A stretch of 64,000 bases of DNA from Paenochrobactrum pullorum (GTDB taxonomy: Bacteria > Pseudomonadota > Alphaproteobacteria > Rhizobiales > Rhizobiaceae), in assembly GCF_041929845.1 (NCBI RefSeq), contig NZ_JBHEEH010000001.1:1220300-1284299 (forward strand), given 5' to 3'. Below are positions 1 through 7,564 of the stretch, one piece after another. A program made the translations under genes and the position numbers. A model generated the notes under the pieces. It did not search any database. It was not told where the DNA came from and saw only the letters and a list, made by a program, of their open reading frames with translations. The first letter of the stretch is position 1. Each line of letters opens with the position of its first letter.

Positions 1-1397
1 TTAAAGCGCCGGTTTATGCCACGCCTTTTACGGCTGGTTTGCTGGAAGCTAAACGTCAGGGCGAATATAATGCCCCTGAAATTCCGGTAACCATCTATAA
101 AGCCGGTGAAACTTTCGAAGCAGGGCCTTTCAAGATCGAAGCTTTGGCGGTCACGCATTCGATCCCTGAACCAGTATCATTGGCAATTACCACTGAACTT
201 GGCACCGTTATTCATACGGGTGACTGGAAAATCGATCCGGAACCAACTTTGGGACCGTTGATTGATGAAGCTCGCTTCCGCGCACTTGGTGATGCCGGTG
301 TGCTCGCGCTGATCTGTGACAGTACCAATGCATTGCGTGAAGGTGAATCACCATCCGAACGTGAAGTGTCGAACAGTCTGCGGGAATTGATTGAAAAAGC
401 GCGTGGCCGTGTTGCGATCACCACTTTCTCATCCAATGTCGGCCGTATTCGCTCTATCGCCGAGGCTGCACGTGATGCCGGCCGTCAGGTGCTGATCGTT
501 GGCCGCTCGATGAAACGTGCCATTTCGGTTGCGACCGAACTTGGCTATATGGAAGGCTTGCCGGAATTTTTGAGCGAAGAAGATTATGGCTATATTCCGC
601 GTGAAAATGTGGTGATGATTTTGACCGGTAGTCAGGGGGAATCGCGCGCGGCATTAGCCAAATTATCCCGCGATGAAATGCGTAGCCTTGCGCTGACCGC
701 CGGAGACACGGTGATTTATTCGTCGCGTGCCATTCCGGGCAATGAAAAAGCTATTATCGAGACCAAGAATCGCTTGATCGAGCAGGGCATCAAAATCATC
801 ACCGATGAAGATGGTTTGGTGCATGTTTCCGGCCACCCGCGTCGTAATGAATTGCGTCAGATGTATAAGTGGGTACGTCCGCAAATTTTGGTGCCGGTGC
901 ATGGTGAGGCGGCTCATCTTGTTGGTCAGGCGTCACTTGGAGCGATGGAAGGTATCGGCCAGATTGCACAAGTGCGCGACGGCGGTATTTTGAAATTGGC
1001 ACCAGGTGAAGCAAAAGTCATTGACGAAGCACCGATTGGCCGTTTGTTTAAAGACGGAAAGCTGATTGGCGACGAAGATGAAGTCGGTATCACCGAACGT
1101 CGCAAGCTGGCTTATGTCGGTCATGTTGCCGTTTCTGTTCTGCTCGATAGCAACCTGAAGATTGAAGGTGAACCGGATGTGGTAGCCTTTGGCTTGCCGG
1201 AAGAGGACGGGCAGGGTGATCTGATTGAAGACATTCTTTATGATGCCGCGACGAGTGCGATTGAAAGCATTCCAAGAGCACGCCGTAAGGATTTGGGTCT
1301 GGTGCAGGAATCAGTGCGCCGTGCAGTGCGCGCTAGCGCTAACGAGGTTTGGGGTAAAAAGCCGGTCGTGACGGTTTTTGTAAACCGCACCCGTTAA
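1..1397 (+). CDS. rnj: Ribonuclease J, 5' truncated by window edge
   Basis: RNase J is a metallo-beta-lactamase/beta-CASP ribonuclease with 5'-exo and endonuclease activity in mRNA decay and rRNA maturation. The reading frame is open to the first bases (APVYATPFTAGLLEAKR precedes any usable start), so the gene begins upstream and the TTG at 39 is not its start. About 465 residues are present of the usual roughly 555. Visible motifs are HTGDWKID (metal site), GRSMKRAI and TGSQGE (beta-CASP), HVSGHP and PVHGE. The stop TAA is at 1395. The mce gene follows after 28 bases and probably belongs to the same transcription unit. Family assignment is firm; J1/J2 subtype naming does not apply. Confidence 0.95.
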   Translation, partial: KAPVYATPFTAGLLEAKRQGEYNAPEIPVTIYKAGETFEAGPFKIEALAVTHSIPEPVSLAITTELGTVIHTGDWKIDPEPTLGPLIDEARFRALGDAGVLALICDSTNALREGESPSEREVSNSLRELIEKARGRVAITTFSSNVGRIRSIAEAARDAGRQVLIVGRSMKRAISVATELGYMEGLPEFLSEEDYGYIPRENVVMILTGSQGESRAALAKLSRDEMRSLALTAGDTVIYSSRAIPGNEKAIIETKNRLIEQGIKIITDEDGLVHVSGHPRRNELRQMYKWVRPQILVPVHGEAAHLVGQASLGAMEGIGQIAQVRDGGILKLAPGEAKVIDEAPIGRLFKDGKLIGDEDEVGITERRKLAYVGHVAVSVLLDSNLKIEGEPDVVAFGLPEEDGQGDLIEDILYDAATSAIESIPRARRKDLGLVQESVRRAVRASANEVWGKKPVVTVFVNRTR

Positions 1398-1425
1398 ATC
1401 ATAATTGAATCAGCGGGAGGGGTAC

Positions 1426-1830
1426 ATGCTGGGACGATTAAATCATGTGGCGATTGCTGTGCCGGATCTGGGGACAGCAATCAAACTTTACCAAGATACG
1501 CTTGGTGCCACGGTTACTGCTCCTCAGGCATTGCCTGAGCATGGCGTGACTGTCGCTTTCATTGATGTCGGCAACACAAAAATTGAATTGCTGGAGCCGC
1601 TGGGCGAAAAATCTTCCATTCAAAGCTTTATTGATCGCAATCCATCTGGCGGCATGCATCATGTTTGCTATGAAGTGGCTGATATTTTGCAGGCGCGTGA
1701 CCAGCTGAAGGCAGAAGGTGCGCGTATTTTGGGAGACGGCGAACCTAAAATCGGTGCGCATGGTAAACCGGTTTTATTTTTGCATCCCAAAGACTTTAAC
1801 GGTACATTGATTGAGTTGGAAGAGGTTTAA
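1426..1830 (+). CDS. mce: Methylmalonyl-CoA epimerase (VOC family)
   Basis: The product of 134 residues is a glyoxalase/VOC-fold metalloenzyme that interconverts (2R)- and (2S)-methylmalonyl-CoA in propionate and branched-chain catabolism. It starts MLGRLNHVAIAVPDLG, has the metal-ligand region GGMHHVCYEV, and ends FNGTLIELEEV, as typical for the family. I chose the ATG at 1426 because a strong ribosome binding site, GGGAGGGG, lies just before it; an in-frame TTG at 1405 adds seven unlikely residues. The gene sits between rnj and a DUF1467 gene, a recurrent order in Hyphomicrobiales. No methylmalonyl-CoA mutase is in the window. Confidence 0.93.
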   Translation: MLGRLNHVAIAVPDLGTAIKLYQDTLGATVTAPQALPEHGVTVAFIDVGNTKIELLEPLGEKSSIQSFIDRNPSGGMHHVCYEVADILQARDQLKAEGARILGDGEPKIGAHGKPVLFLHPKDFNGTLIELEEV

Positions 1831-1832
1831 TC

Positions 1833-2102
1833 ATGTCGCTGATGTCTGGAGTTGCTGTTTATTTTATCATCTGGTGGACAGCTTTGTTCGCACTTTTGCC
1901 GGTTGGTTTAAGAACGCAGGATGATGAAAATGAAGTGATTCTGGGCACGGTTTCCAGTGCTCCGGCACGCCCACGGATTTGGCTTGCCTTTTTCCGCACA
2001 ACCATTGTGGCGACCATACTTTTCGGCCTTTATTATTATATCACTCAGATGAGCGGTTTTAGTCTTGATGACATCCCGCATTTCTATCCCGATCTTAAAT
2101 AA
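1833..2102 (+). CDS. DUF1467 family small membrane protein
   Basis: This 89-residue protein has two predicted membrane helices: about residues 5-24 (VAVYFIIWWTALFALLPVGL) and 50-68 (LAFFRTTIVATILFGLYYY), separated by a charged loop (RTQDDENEV). The layout and the WWTALFALLPVG segment match DUF1467, a family of unknown function found in alphaproteobacteria. It begins two bases after the mce stop, so it is very likely translated from the same transcript. Its role is unknown; location at the inner membrane is inferred. Confidence 0.88.
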   Translation: MSLMSGVAVYFIIWWTALFALLPVGLRTQDDENEVILGTVSSAPARPRIWLAFFRTTIVATILFGLYYYITQMSGFSLDDIPHFYPDLK

Positions 2103-2120
2103 TTACAGATCAAAAACAGT

Positions 2121-2162
2121 GCAGGACAAGGTGAATTCCTTGGATGATAAGCCTTATCCTGC
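2121..2162. repeat. Imperfect inverted repeat after DUF1467 gene
   Basis: GCAGGACAAGG (2121-2131) pairs with CCTTATCCTGC (2152-2162) over 11 positions with one mismatch. It follows the DUF1467 stop by 18 bases but has no T run, so it may be an mRNA 3' hairpin rather than a classical terminator. The rest of the 2103-2432 gap is AT-rich and shows nothing else I can name. Confidence 0.45.
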
Positions 2163-2432
2163 AAGCCTGTGGATAAGTTTTAAATTTTTTATTTTATAAT
2201 TTCAGTTGAATTGATGAAAATAAGTCATTGATTTTGAGACATTAAATTTTCTCTCTATTAGATTTGGCTAATTGGGTTTTATGTTCTCAGCAACAAATTG
2301 CCTGCGTTTTAGAAGAATTCGCGATCTATAAACGGATTAGTAACCCTGCTTCCATTAGGATGAACGAATTAGGTTGTGGTGTGTCGCTTGCGCCGCAGTG
2401 AAAAAAATACCAGTGTTCAGGTGGGTATCGTA

Positions 2433-3863
2433 GTGCGTATTGCGTTTTTTCAAGCTGCTTCTGCCATCAAAAAAACAGCTCATGCTGCCTTGTTAATGGC
2501 TGTCATGACAGGTTGTGCAACATCTCAGGTCGTGCCCGCAGCGGCTGCGCCTGCTAATGATAAATATGCAGCCATTGTTGTTGATGCCAATACGGGCAAA
2601 ACGCTGTTCGGTTCCAGTGCCGATGCAAAGCGTTATCCGGCATCGCTGACCAAAATGATGACGCTCTATATGCTGTTTGAAGCGATGAAATCTGGACGTG
2701 TCAATCGCAATACGCCGATTCCTGTTTCTGCTTATGCTGCATCACGCCCGCCGACAAAAATTGGTTTCAAACCTGGTCAGTCCATTCCGGCTGAAGCTGC
2801 AATTCTGGCATTGATTACCAAATCTGCTAATGACGTTGCTGCTGCTGTTGGTGAATATCTTGGTGGTTCGGAAGAGCGTTTTGCGCAGATGATGACCGCA
2901 AAAGCCAAGCGTCTTGGTATGCGCAGCACTGTTTTCCGCAATGCGTCGGGTTTGCCGAATATGCAGCAGCATTCGACTGCGCGTGACATGGCAATTTTGG
3001 GCATGGCTTTGCGCCAGCATTTTCCTAACGAATATGCTTATTTCTCCAAGCGCAGCTTTACCTATCGCGGTCAGACCATCAATGGTCATAACCGTTTGCT
3101 TGGACGTGTAGAAGGTGTTGATGGCATTAAAACCGGTTACACCAACGCTTCCGGCTTCAATCTGGTTTCATCGGTCAATGTTGGCGGCAAGCAAATGGTT
3201 GCTGTTGTGATGGGTGGTCGCTCCGCTGCCAGTCGTGATAAACACATGCAGGAACTGATTGCCAAATATCTTCCGCAGGCTAGCCGTGGACGGGGTAATA
3301 ATGCATTGATCGCTGCGCGTGCTGATGGAACGATCAATGTTGCCTCTGTCTCCTTGCCAACTGCTAAAGAGGCACCGCTGCCGGTTATGCGTCAGGATGG
3401 CGGTATTGAGCAGGTTATCAACGGTGAGTTTGGCGAGGGTGACCGTGAGCAGGAACAGCCTCAGGTCTTGGCGCTTGCTGCCCCAATGGCTCGCCCAGCC
3501 GCTAAAGCCATCGAGAATGTGATTGTGCCAACACCGCGTGCAGAAGTACCGACTGTTGCCAATAATGCCGTCAATAACAATGTTGACCCTGTCACTACTG
3601 CATCATCAGCTGCGCCAACAGGTGGCTGGGCAGTGCAGATAGGTTCTTTGCCAAGTGAAGATCAGGCACGTTCGATGCTCGCGAAGGCCAATGCATCGGT
3701 TGGCGGTCTGAAATCTGCCTCGCCATATACTGAAACATTCCAGATGAATGGCACTAAATTTTATCGTGCGCGGTTTGTAGGATTTAGCAGTAAACAGGCA
3801 GCGTGGAATGCATGTGCCGCTTTGAAAAAGCAGAAATACGGTTGCTACGCGATCGCTAACTAA
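2433..3863 (+). CDS. D-alanyl-D-alanine carboxypeptidase (peptidase S11) with SPOR domain
   Basis: This penicillin-binding carboxypeptidase trims the terminal D-Ala from peptidoglycan pentapeptides in the periplasm. Counting from GTG 2433 (476 residues), the N-terminus is a signal sequence ending LLMAVMTGC, a possible lipobox with Cys28. The S11 triad is present: SLTK at 71-74 (nucleophile Ser71), SAN at 131-133 and KTG at 233-235. A Pro/Ala-rich linker follows, and the last roughly 80 residues (GGWAVQIGSLPSEDQA onward) form a SPOR domain, which in other bacteria binds denuded septal glycan. I prefer GTG 2433 because AGGTGGG lies seven bases upstream; GTG 2376 is the longer alternative. Lipidation is an inference. 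Confidence 0.92.
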   Translation: MRIAFFQAASAIKKTAHAALLMAVMTGCATSQVVPAAAAPANDKYAAIVVDANTGKTLFGSSADAKRYPASLTKMMTLYMLFEAMKSGRVNRNTPIPVSAYAASRPPTKIGFKPGQSIPAEAAILALITKSANDVAAAVGEYLGGSEERFAQMMTAKAKRLGMRSTVFRNASGLPNMQQHSTARDMAILGMALRQHFPNEYAYFSKRSFTYRGQTINGHNRLLGRVEGVDGIKTGYTNASGFNLVSSVNVGGKQMVAVVMGGRSAASRDKHMQELIAKYLPQASRGRGNNALIAARADGTINVASVSLPTAKEAPLPVMRQDGGIEQVINGEFGEGDREQEQPQVLALAAPMARPAAKAIENVIVPTPRAEVPTVANNAVNNNVDPVTTASSAAPTGGWAVQIGSLPSEDQARSMLAKANASVGGLKSASPYTETFQMNGTKFYRARFVGFSSKQAAWNACAALKKQKYGCYAIAN

Positions 3864-3947
3864 AGAAACAACCTCGTGTTTTGTTGCCACAGTCTTTGTG
3901 ACGACCGTTGAAAAAACCCGCAATGTTTTGAGTGAAGGGGTTTCACA

Positions 3948-4247
3948 ATGTCGAAGATGTACGATGTGCAGTCTGTTGGTTCTTTAAGAGAGCCATCTGA
4001 TTGGAATCACTATGAAGCAGAAGTTGCGCCAAAGCCGTCGCTTTTCTCGGTTCAATTGTTGCGCGAAGCAGCCTTGAGCCTGGTTGAATTACGTCGTGTA
4101 TCGCATTCTTTTCAGGCGCGTGATCTGGTAGCCTTATTGAAGTGCCATGCAGCGCGCAGACAGCGGGCAGCGATGCCGAAAGCAACAATTCACATGAAAA
4201 CTATTGTCAGTTGCGGTCGTCAGGCTGTACGTATCGTTTTGAAATAA
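3948..4247 (+). CDS. Small hypothetical protein (99 aa), basic C-terminus
   Basis: I do not recognise this protein. The ATG is preceded by AAGGGG at a good distance; the ribosome binding site sits in the loop of a small hairpin (GTGAA...TTCAC, 3934-3948). The first half is acidic to neutral (DWNHYEAEVAPKPS), the middle is helical (LLREAALSLVELRRV) and the C-terminal third is rich in Arg and Lys with two cysteines. No signal peptide or membrane segment is visible. A terminator-like hairpin follows at 4400. An antisense frame of 81 codons overlaps but has no ribosome binding site. It could be a short regulatory protein or a spurious ORF. Confidence 0.5.
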   Translation: MSKMYDVQSVGSLREPSDWNHYEAEVAPKPSLFSVQLLREAALSLVELRRVSHSFQARDLVALLKCHAARRQRAAMPKATIHMKTIVSCGRQAVRIVLK

Positions 4248-4284
4248 TGTGGATATGGCGGCGTCTTATAAACCGTCGCAAACA

Positions 4285-4393
4285 TTAGAGCATGTCTCCC
4301 AAAAGTGGGCACCGGTTTTGGGATAAAGACATGCGTAAAAACAAAACGCTAGAGCGAGCGCAGTGGATACGATTAAGCGCGACACGCTCTAGA
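4285..4393. repeat. Rhizobial-type intergenic palindromic repeat element
   Basis: This roughly 109-base element has AGAGCATGTC at its left and GACACGCTCT at its right, inverted copies with one mismatch. Its left half folds into a perfect hairpin: GCATGTCT (4290-4297) pairs with AGACATGC (4327-4334), and CCCAAAA with TTTTGGG inside. The right half pairs CTAGAGCG with CGCTCTAG. From memory, highly repeated intergenic elements of rhizobia and Brucella carry very similar GCATGTC / CAAAA / GTTTTG / GACATGC sequence. It is non-coding and lies between a small orphan gene and a terminator. It is the only copy I find here. Confidence 0.75.
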
Positions 4394-4399
4394 ACAGTT

Positions 4400-4437
4400 G
4401 AGGGCGTGTCTCATTCAGATGAGCGCGCTTTTTTATT
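4400..4437 (+). terminator. Probable Rho-independent terminator
   Basis: A stem formed by GGCG-TG-CTCAT and ATGAGCGCGC, with one bulge and a TCAG loop, is followed by TTTTTT. It would end transcripts from the 99-codon gene and read-through from the repeat element. Confidence 0.6.
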
Positions 4438-4572
4438 GTCATGAATTTATAGGTAGTCAAAAGAATCCAGTAGAAAAACAGGCAGTATTTATGAAGATTG
4501 TATTGATTGGAAAATAATAGAAATTAGCGGGGTTGCGCCACTTTCAACGATAATCATATGATTTGAAGAAAG

Positions 4573-4649
4573 TGGCGCGAGTGACGGGGCTCGAACCCGC
4601 GACCTCCGGCGTGACAGGCCGGCACTCTAACCAACTGAGCTACACCCGC
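4573..4649 (-). tRNA. tRNA-Asp (anticodon GTC)
   Basis: Read on the minus strand this is a 77-base cloverleaf. The acceptor GCGGGTG pairs with CACTCGC (one G-U), the D arm is GCTCAGTTGGTTAGAGT, the anticodon stem-loop is CCGGCCTGTCACGCCGG with GTC in the loop, the T arm has GGTTCGAGCCC, and CCA is encoded. A likely promoter is at 4708-4736. Confidence 0.97.
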
Positions 4650-4707
4650 GCATCTCATTCCGGTTGAACCGGACTTGGTAACCGACGTTTCCGTCTGGTG
4701 TGTGGCT

Positions 4708-4736
4708 CGTTTAAGGTGTTCGCTTGCGACTGTCAA
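4708..4736 (-). promoter_or_regulatory. Putative sigma-70 promoter for tRNA-Asp
   Basis: On the minus strand TTGACA (4736-4731) is followed after 17 bases by TAAACG (4713-4708), about 60 bases before the tRNA. The -35 box overlaps a 9-bp perfect hairpin (GTTCGCTTG / CAAGCGAAC, 4717-4741). The -35 is good, the -10 weak. Confidence 0.45.
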
Positions 4737-4916
4737 GCGAACAAACTGAAGAAATATGCTGAATGTTGATAAGAATGCAAAAAACTTTGAAAGTCGGTGT
4801 ATTTGGGTGTTCTTTTTAAGCGGAAAAGCTAAAAAGTGCCGATTTATCAGACAGCTAGAGTGAAATTTATATGCTTCCAACAATCGGAAACATCCTTTGA
4901 TTCTGCTAAAAATGAA

Positions 4917-7034
4917 TCATCCTGCGCGTAAAAGCCGGATCGCTTCGTCACGGCTGAACAAATAGAGCAAGGTGCGTAGTGCTTCGCCGCGTGGTGTAGT
5001 TAGCTCTGGATCTTTCTCCAGTACCAGCCGTGCATCTTTACGTGCAATTTCTAACAAATCAGAATGCACTTCAAGCGAAGCCAGTTTAAAGCCGGGGGTG
5101 CCGGATTGCTTGGTGCCAAGCAATTCACCTTCGCCACGCAGTTTTAAATCTTCCTCAGCGATACGGAAGCCATCTTCGGTTTCGCGCATCACTTTAAGAC
5201 GCGCTTTGGATATTTCACCAAGCGGGCCTTTGTAAAGTAGTAGGCACGATGAGGCTTTCTCACCGCGCCCGACACGACCGCGCAACTGATGCAATTGCGC
5301 AAGGCCGAAGCGCTCGGCATGTTCAATGACAATGATGGTCGCATCCGGGACATCGACGCCCACTTCAATAACGGTGGTGGCAATCAGCAGTCTTGTTTCA
5401 CCTTGTTTGAAGGCACGCATGGCTTCGTCTTTTTCGGCGCCGGTCATACGGCCATGAATAAGGCCGACCTGATCGCCGAACACTGTTTGCAGGGTGTGGA
5501 AGCGCTCTTCTGCGGAAGTAAGTTCGACATGTTCCGATTCTTCCACCAACGGGCAGATCCAGTAAATCTTCTGCCCGTTTTGTACGGCGCTTTGCATGCG
5601 CTCAATCAACTCGTCCAGACGTTCCAGCGGTAATGTCACCGTGGTGATCGGGCGTCGTCCTGCAGGTTTTTCGGTAAGCTTGGATACATCCATATCGCCA
5701 AAGGCGGTGAGCACGAGCGTGCGTGGAATAGGGGTCGCAGTCATCACCAGCATGTCAGGTGCTGTGCCCTTGGCCGTCAGCATCAGGCGCTGATGCACAC
5801 CAAAACGATGCTGCTCATCAATGATGGCGAGCACCAGATCATGATACTCGACCTTTTCTTGAAACAACGCATGGGTTCCGATGATAATGTGGATTTCGCC
5901 TATGCGTAACTCGTCCAAGATACGTTGACGTTCGCGCCCTTTTTCACGACCTGTCAAAAGCGCGGTTTTCAAGCCGACAGCTTCCGCCAAAGGTGCGATC
6001 GTTGCATAATGCTGGCGTGCAAGCACCTCTGTTGGTGCCATTAGGGCTGATTGACCGCCAGCTTCCACCGCATGTGCCATGGCAAGCAAACCGACAATGG
6101 TTTTGCCGGAACCGACATCGCCTTGCAGTAAGCGCAGCATCCGCTGCGGCTCTTTCAAGTCAGCAATAATCTCTTGAATGGCTGTCTGTTGGCTGCCGGT
6201 TAATTGATAAGGCAGTTTTTGCAAAACCTTCTGAATAATTTTGCCGGTTCCCTGTAACGTGCGCCCAGAGAGTTTGCGTGTTTTTGCGCGCACCAATGCC
6301 AAAGCCAATTGTCCAGCCAGTAATTCATCATAAGCCAAGCGCCGGCGGTATGGGCTTTCCAGATCAATATCCTGTGGCTCTTCCGGTTGATGCATATGAT
6401 TTAAAGCTTGGTTATGATCGGGAAAACCTTCCCGTTTGATCAGGCTTTCATCAATCCATTCCGGCAATTGCGGAATGCGGGTTAAGGCTTCATCAATGGC
6501 GCGGTTGAGCGTCTTGGGCGACAGGCCAGCCGTGGTCGGATAGACCGTTTCTAATAATGGCAGGGCGTCGGTGTCATGAATACTGGCAATATAATCCGGG
6601 TGCACCATCTGGGCGCGTCCATTAAACCACTCCACTTTGCCGGAAATAACAACCGTTTCGCCTTCAGGCAGCACTTTATGCAGCCACGGTATCTGTGCAT
6701 GGAAAAATACAAGCGTAATTTCGCTTGTGTCGTCATGGGCAATAACACGATGCGGCGCATTTGAGCGGGTTTTGCCGGACGCAGAAAAAGCCGGTTGGTG
6801 AAAATCCACCACCACTTCCAAAGTGACAATAGCGCCATGTTCGGCCAAATTGACAGTCGGGCGGAAGCGTCGGTCAATCACCGAGCTTGGCGGATAATAA
6901 ATCAGTTGTCCGACACGTGGCTCATGCCCTGGTTCTGTGCCGAGTAATTTTGCAAGCAAAAGCGACACTTTTGGCCCGATACCGGGAAGTGTTCTGGCGG
7001 AGGCAAAAAACGGATCAAGCAGTGAAGGGCGCAT
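4917..7034 (-). CDS. recG: ATP-dependent DNA helicase RecG
   Basis: RecG is a superfamily 2 helicase that remodels stalled replication forks and Holliday junctions. The N-terminal wedge/OB region (LPGIGPKVSLLLAKLLG, then an OB fold near TLEVVVDFHQPAF) is followed by the helicase core with Walker A GDVGSGKT, the DEQHRFG box, TATPIPRT, and a helicase C domain ending in RGRVGRGEKAS. At about 705 residues it has the usual length. I start at ATG 7034 because MRPSLLDPFFA is the typical N-terminus; an in-frame ATG at 7070 would add 12 residues. It is divergent from sdhE and mfd, a neighbourhood common in Hyphomicrobiales. Confidence 0.96.
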   Translation of the reverse strand: MRPSLLDPFFASARTLPGIGPKVSLLLAKLLGTEPGHEPRVGQLIYYPPSSVIDRRFRPTVNLAEHGAIVTLEVVVDFHQPAFSASGKTRSNAPHRVIAHDDTSEITLVFFHAQIPWLHKVLPEGETVVISGKVEWFNGRAQMVHPDYIASIHDTDALPLLETVYPTTAGLSPKTLNRAIDEALTRIPQLPEWIDESLIKREGFPDHNQALNHMHQPEEPQDIDLESPYRRRLAYDELLAGQLALALVRAKTRKLSGRTLQGTGKIIQKVLQKLPYQLTGSQQTAIQEIIADLKEPQRMLRLLQGDVGSGKTIVGLLAMAHAVEAGGQSALMAPTEVLARQHYATIAPLAEAVGLKTALLTGREKGRERQRILDELRIGEIHIIIGTHALFQEKVEYHDLVLAIIDEQHRFGVHQRLMLTAKGTAPDMLVMTATPIPRTLVLTAFGDMDVSKLTEKPAGRRPITTVTLPLERLDELIERMQSAVQNGQKIYWICPLVEESEHVELTSAEERFHTLQTVFGDQVGLIHGRMTGAEKDEAMRAFKQGETRLLIATTVIEVGVDVPDATIIVIEHAERFGLAQLHQLRGRVGRGEKASSCLLLYKGPLGEISKARLKVMRETEDGFRIAEEDLKLRGEGELLGTKQSGTPGFKLASLEVHSDLLEIARKDARLVLEKDPELTTPRGEALRTLLYLFSRDEAIRLLRAG

Positions 7035-7193
7035 GACCCCAAGCTTTAAACGGATTTTCGTTGCATGCAAGTCACTGTGGTAAAAATTTGTGCACTTTTT
7101 GTTCTGGATTGCTTAAAAGAGCAAAACAGGTTCCCACATTGCAAATAAATACTGTATAGCGAAGTGAATAGAGTTGAAGCGGAGTGCATTTTT

Positions 7194-7511
7194 ATGACTG
7201 ACAGTACTGAAGCCACAACTGCAACGGTTGATAGAGCAGCGGCAAGAGCTGATCTTGATGTCAGACGCAGAAAATTGTTGTTTCGTTCATGGCATCGCGG
7301 CATGAAAGAGATGGATATCATCTTCGGCCAATATGCAGATGAATATATTGCCGGTTTCACCGATGCTCAACTTGATGAATATGAGCATTTGCTGGAAGTG
7401 CTGGATCGTGACTTGTTTAAATGGGTAACCGGTGAAAGTGCCATCCCCGCAGAATTTGATACGCCATTGTTCCGCGATATTATAGATTTCCGCAAACGTA
7501 TTGCATTTTAG
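7194..7511 (+). CDS. sdhE: FAD assembly factor SdhE (succinate dehydrogenase assembly factor 2)
   Basis: The product of 105 residues belongs to the SdhE/YgfY/SDHAF2 family, which promotes covalent attachment of FAD to the flavoprotein subunit of succinate dehydrogenase. The family signature RGMKEMD is at about residues 34-40, inside RRKLLFRSWHRGMKEMD, and the C-terminal helical region (LLEVLDRDLFKWVTG) is also typical. I chose ATG 7194, which has GGAG a few bases upstream, over the in-frame start at 7164. It is followed after 53 bases by mfd and is divergent from recG. The sdh operon itself is not in the window. Confidence 0.93.
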   Translation: MTDSTEATTATVDRAAARADLDVRRRKLLFRSWHRGMKEMDIIFGQYADEYIAGFTDAQLDEYEHLLEVLDRDLFKWVTGESAIPAEFDTPLFRDIIDFRKRIAF

Positions 7512-7564
7512 TAATATCCGTCTTGAAATCACCTGCTGCAATGTAAATCATAGAGTTTTGTCTG

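Noticed and set aside
4554..4883. 109-codon minus-strand frame
   Set aside because: It covers tRNA-Asp and its promoter; an open frame by chance.
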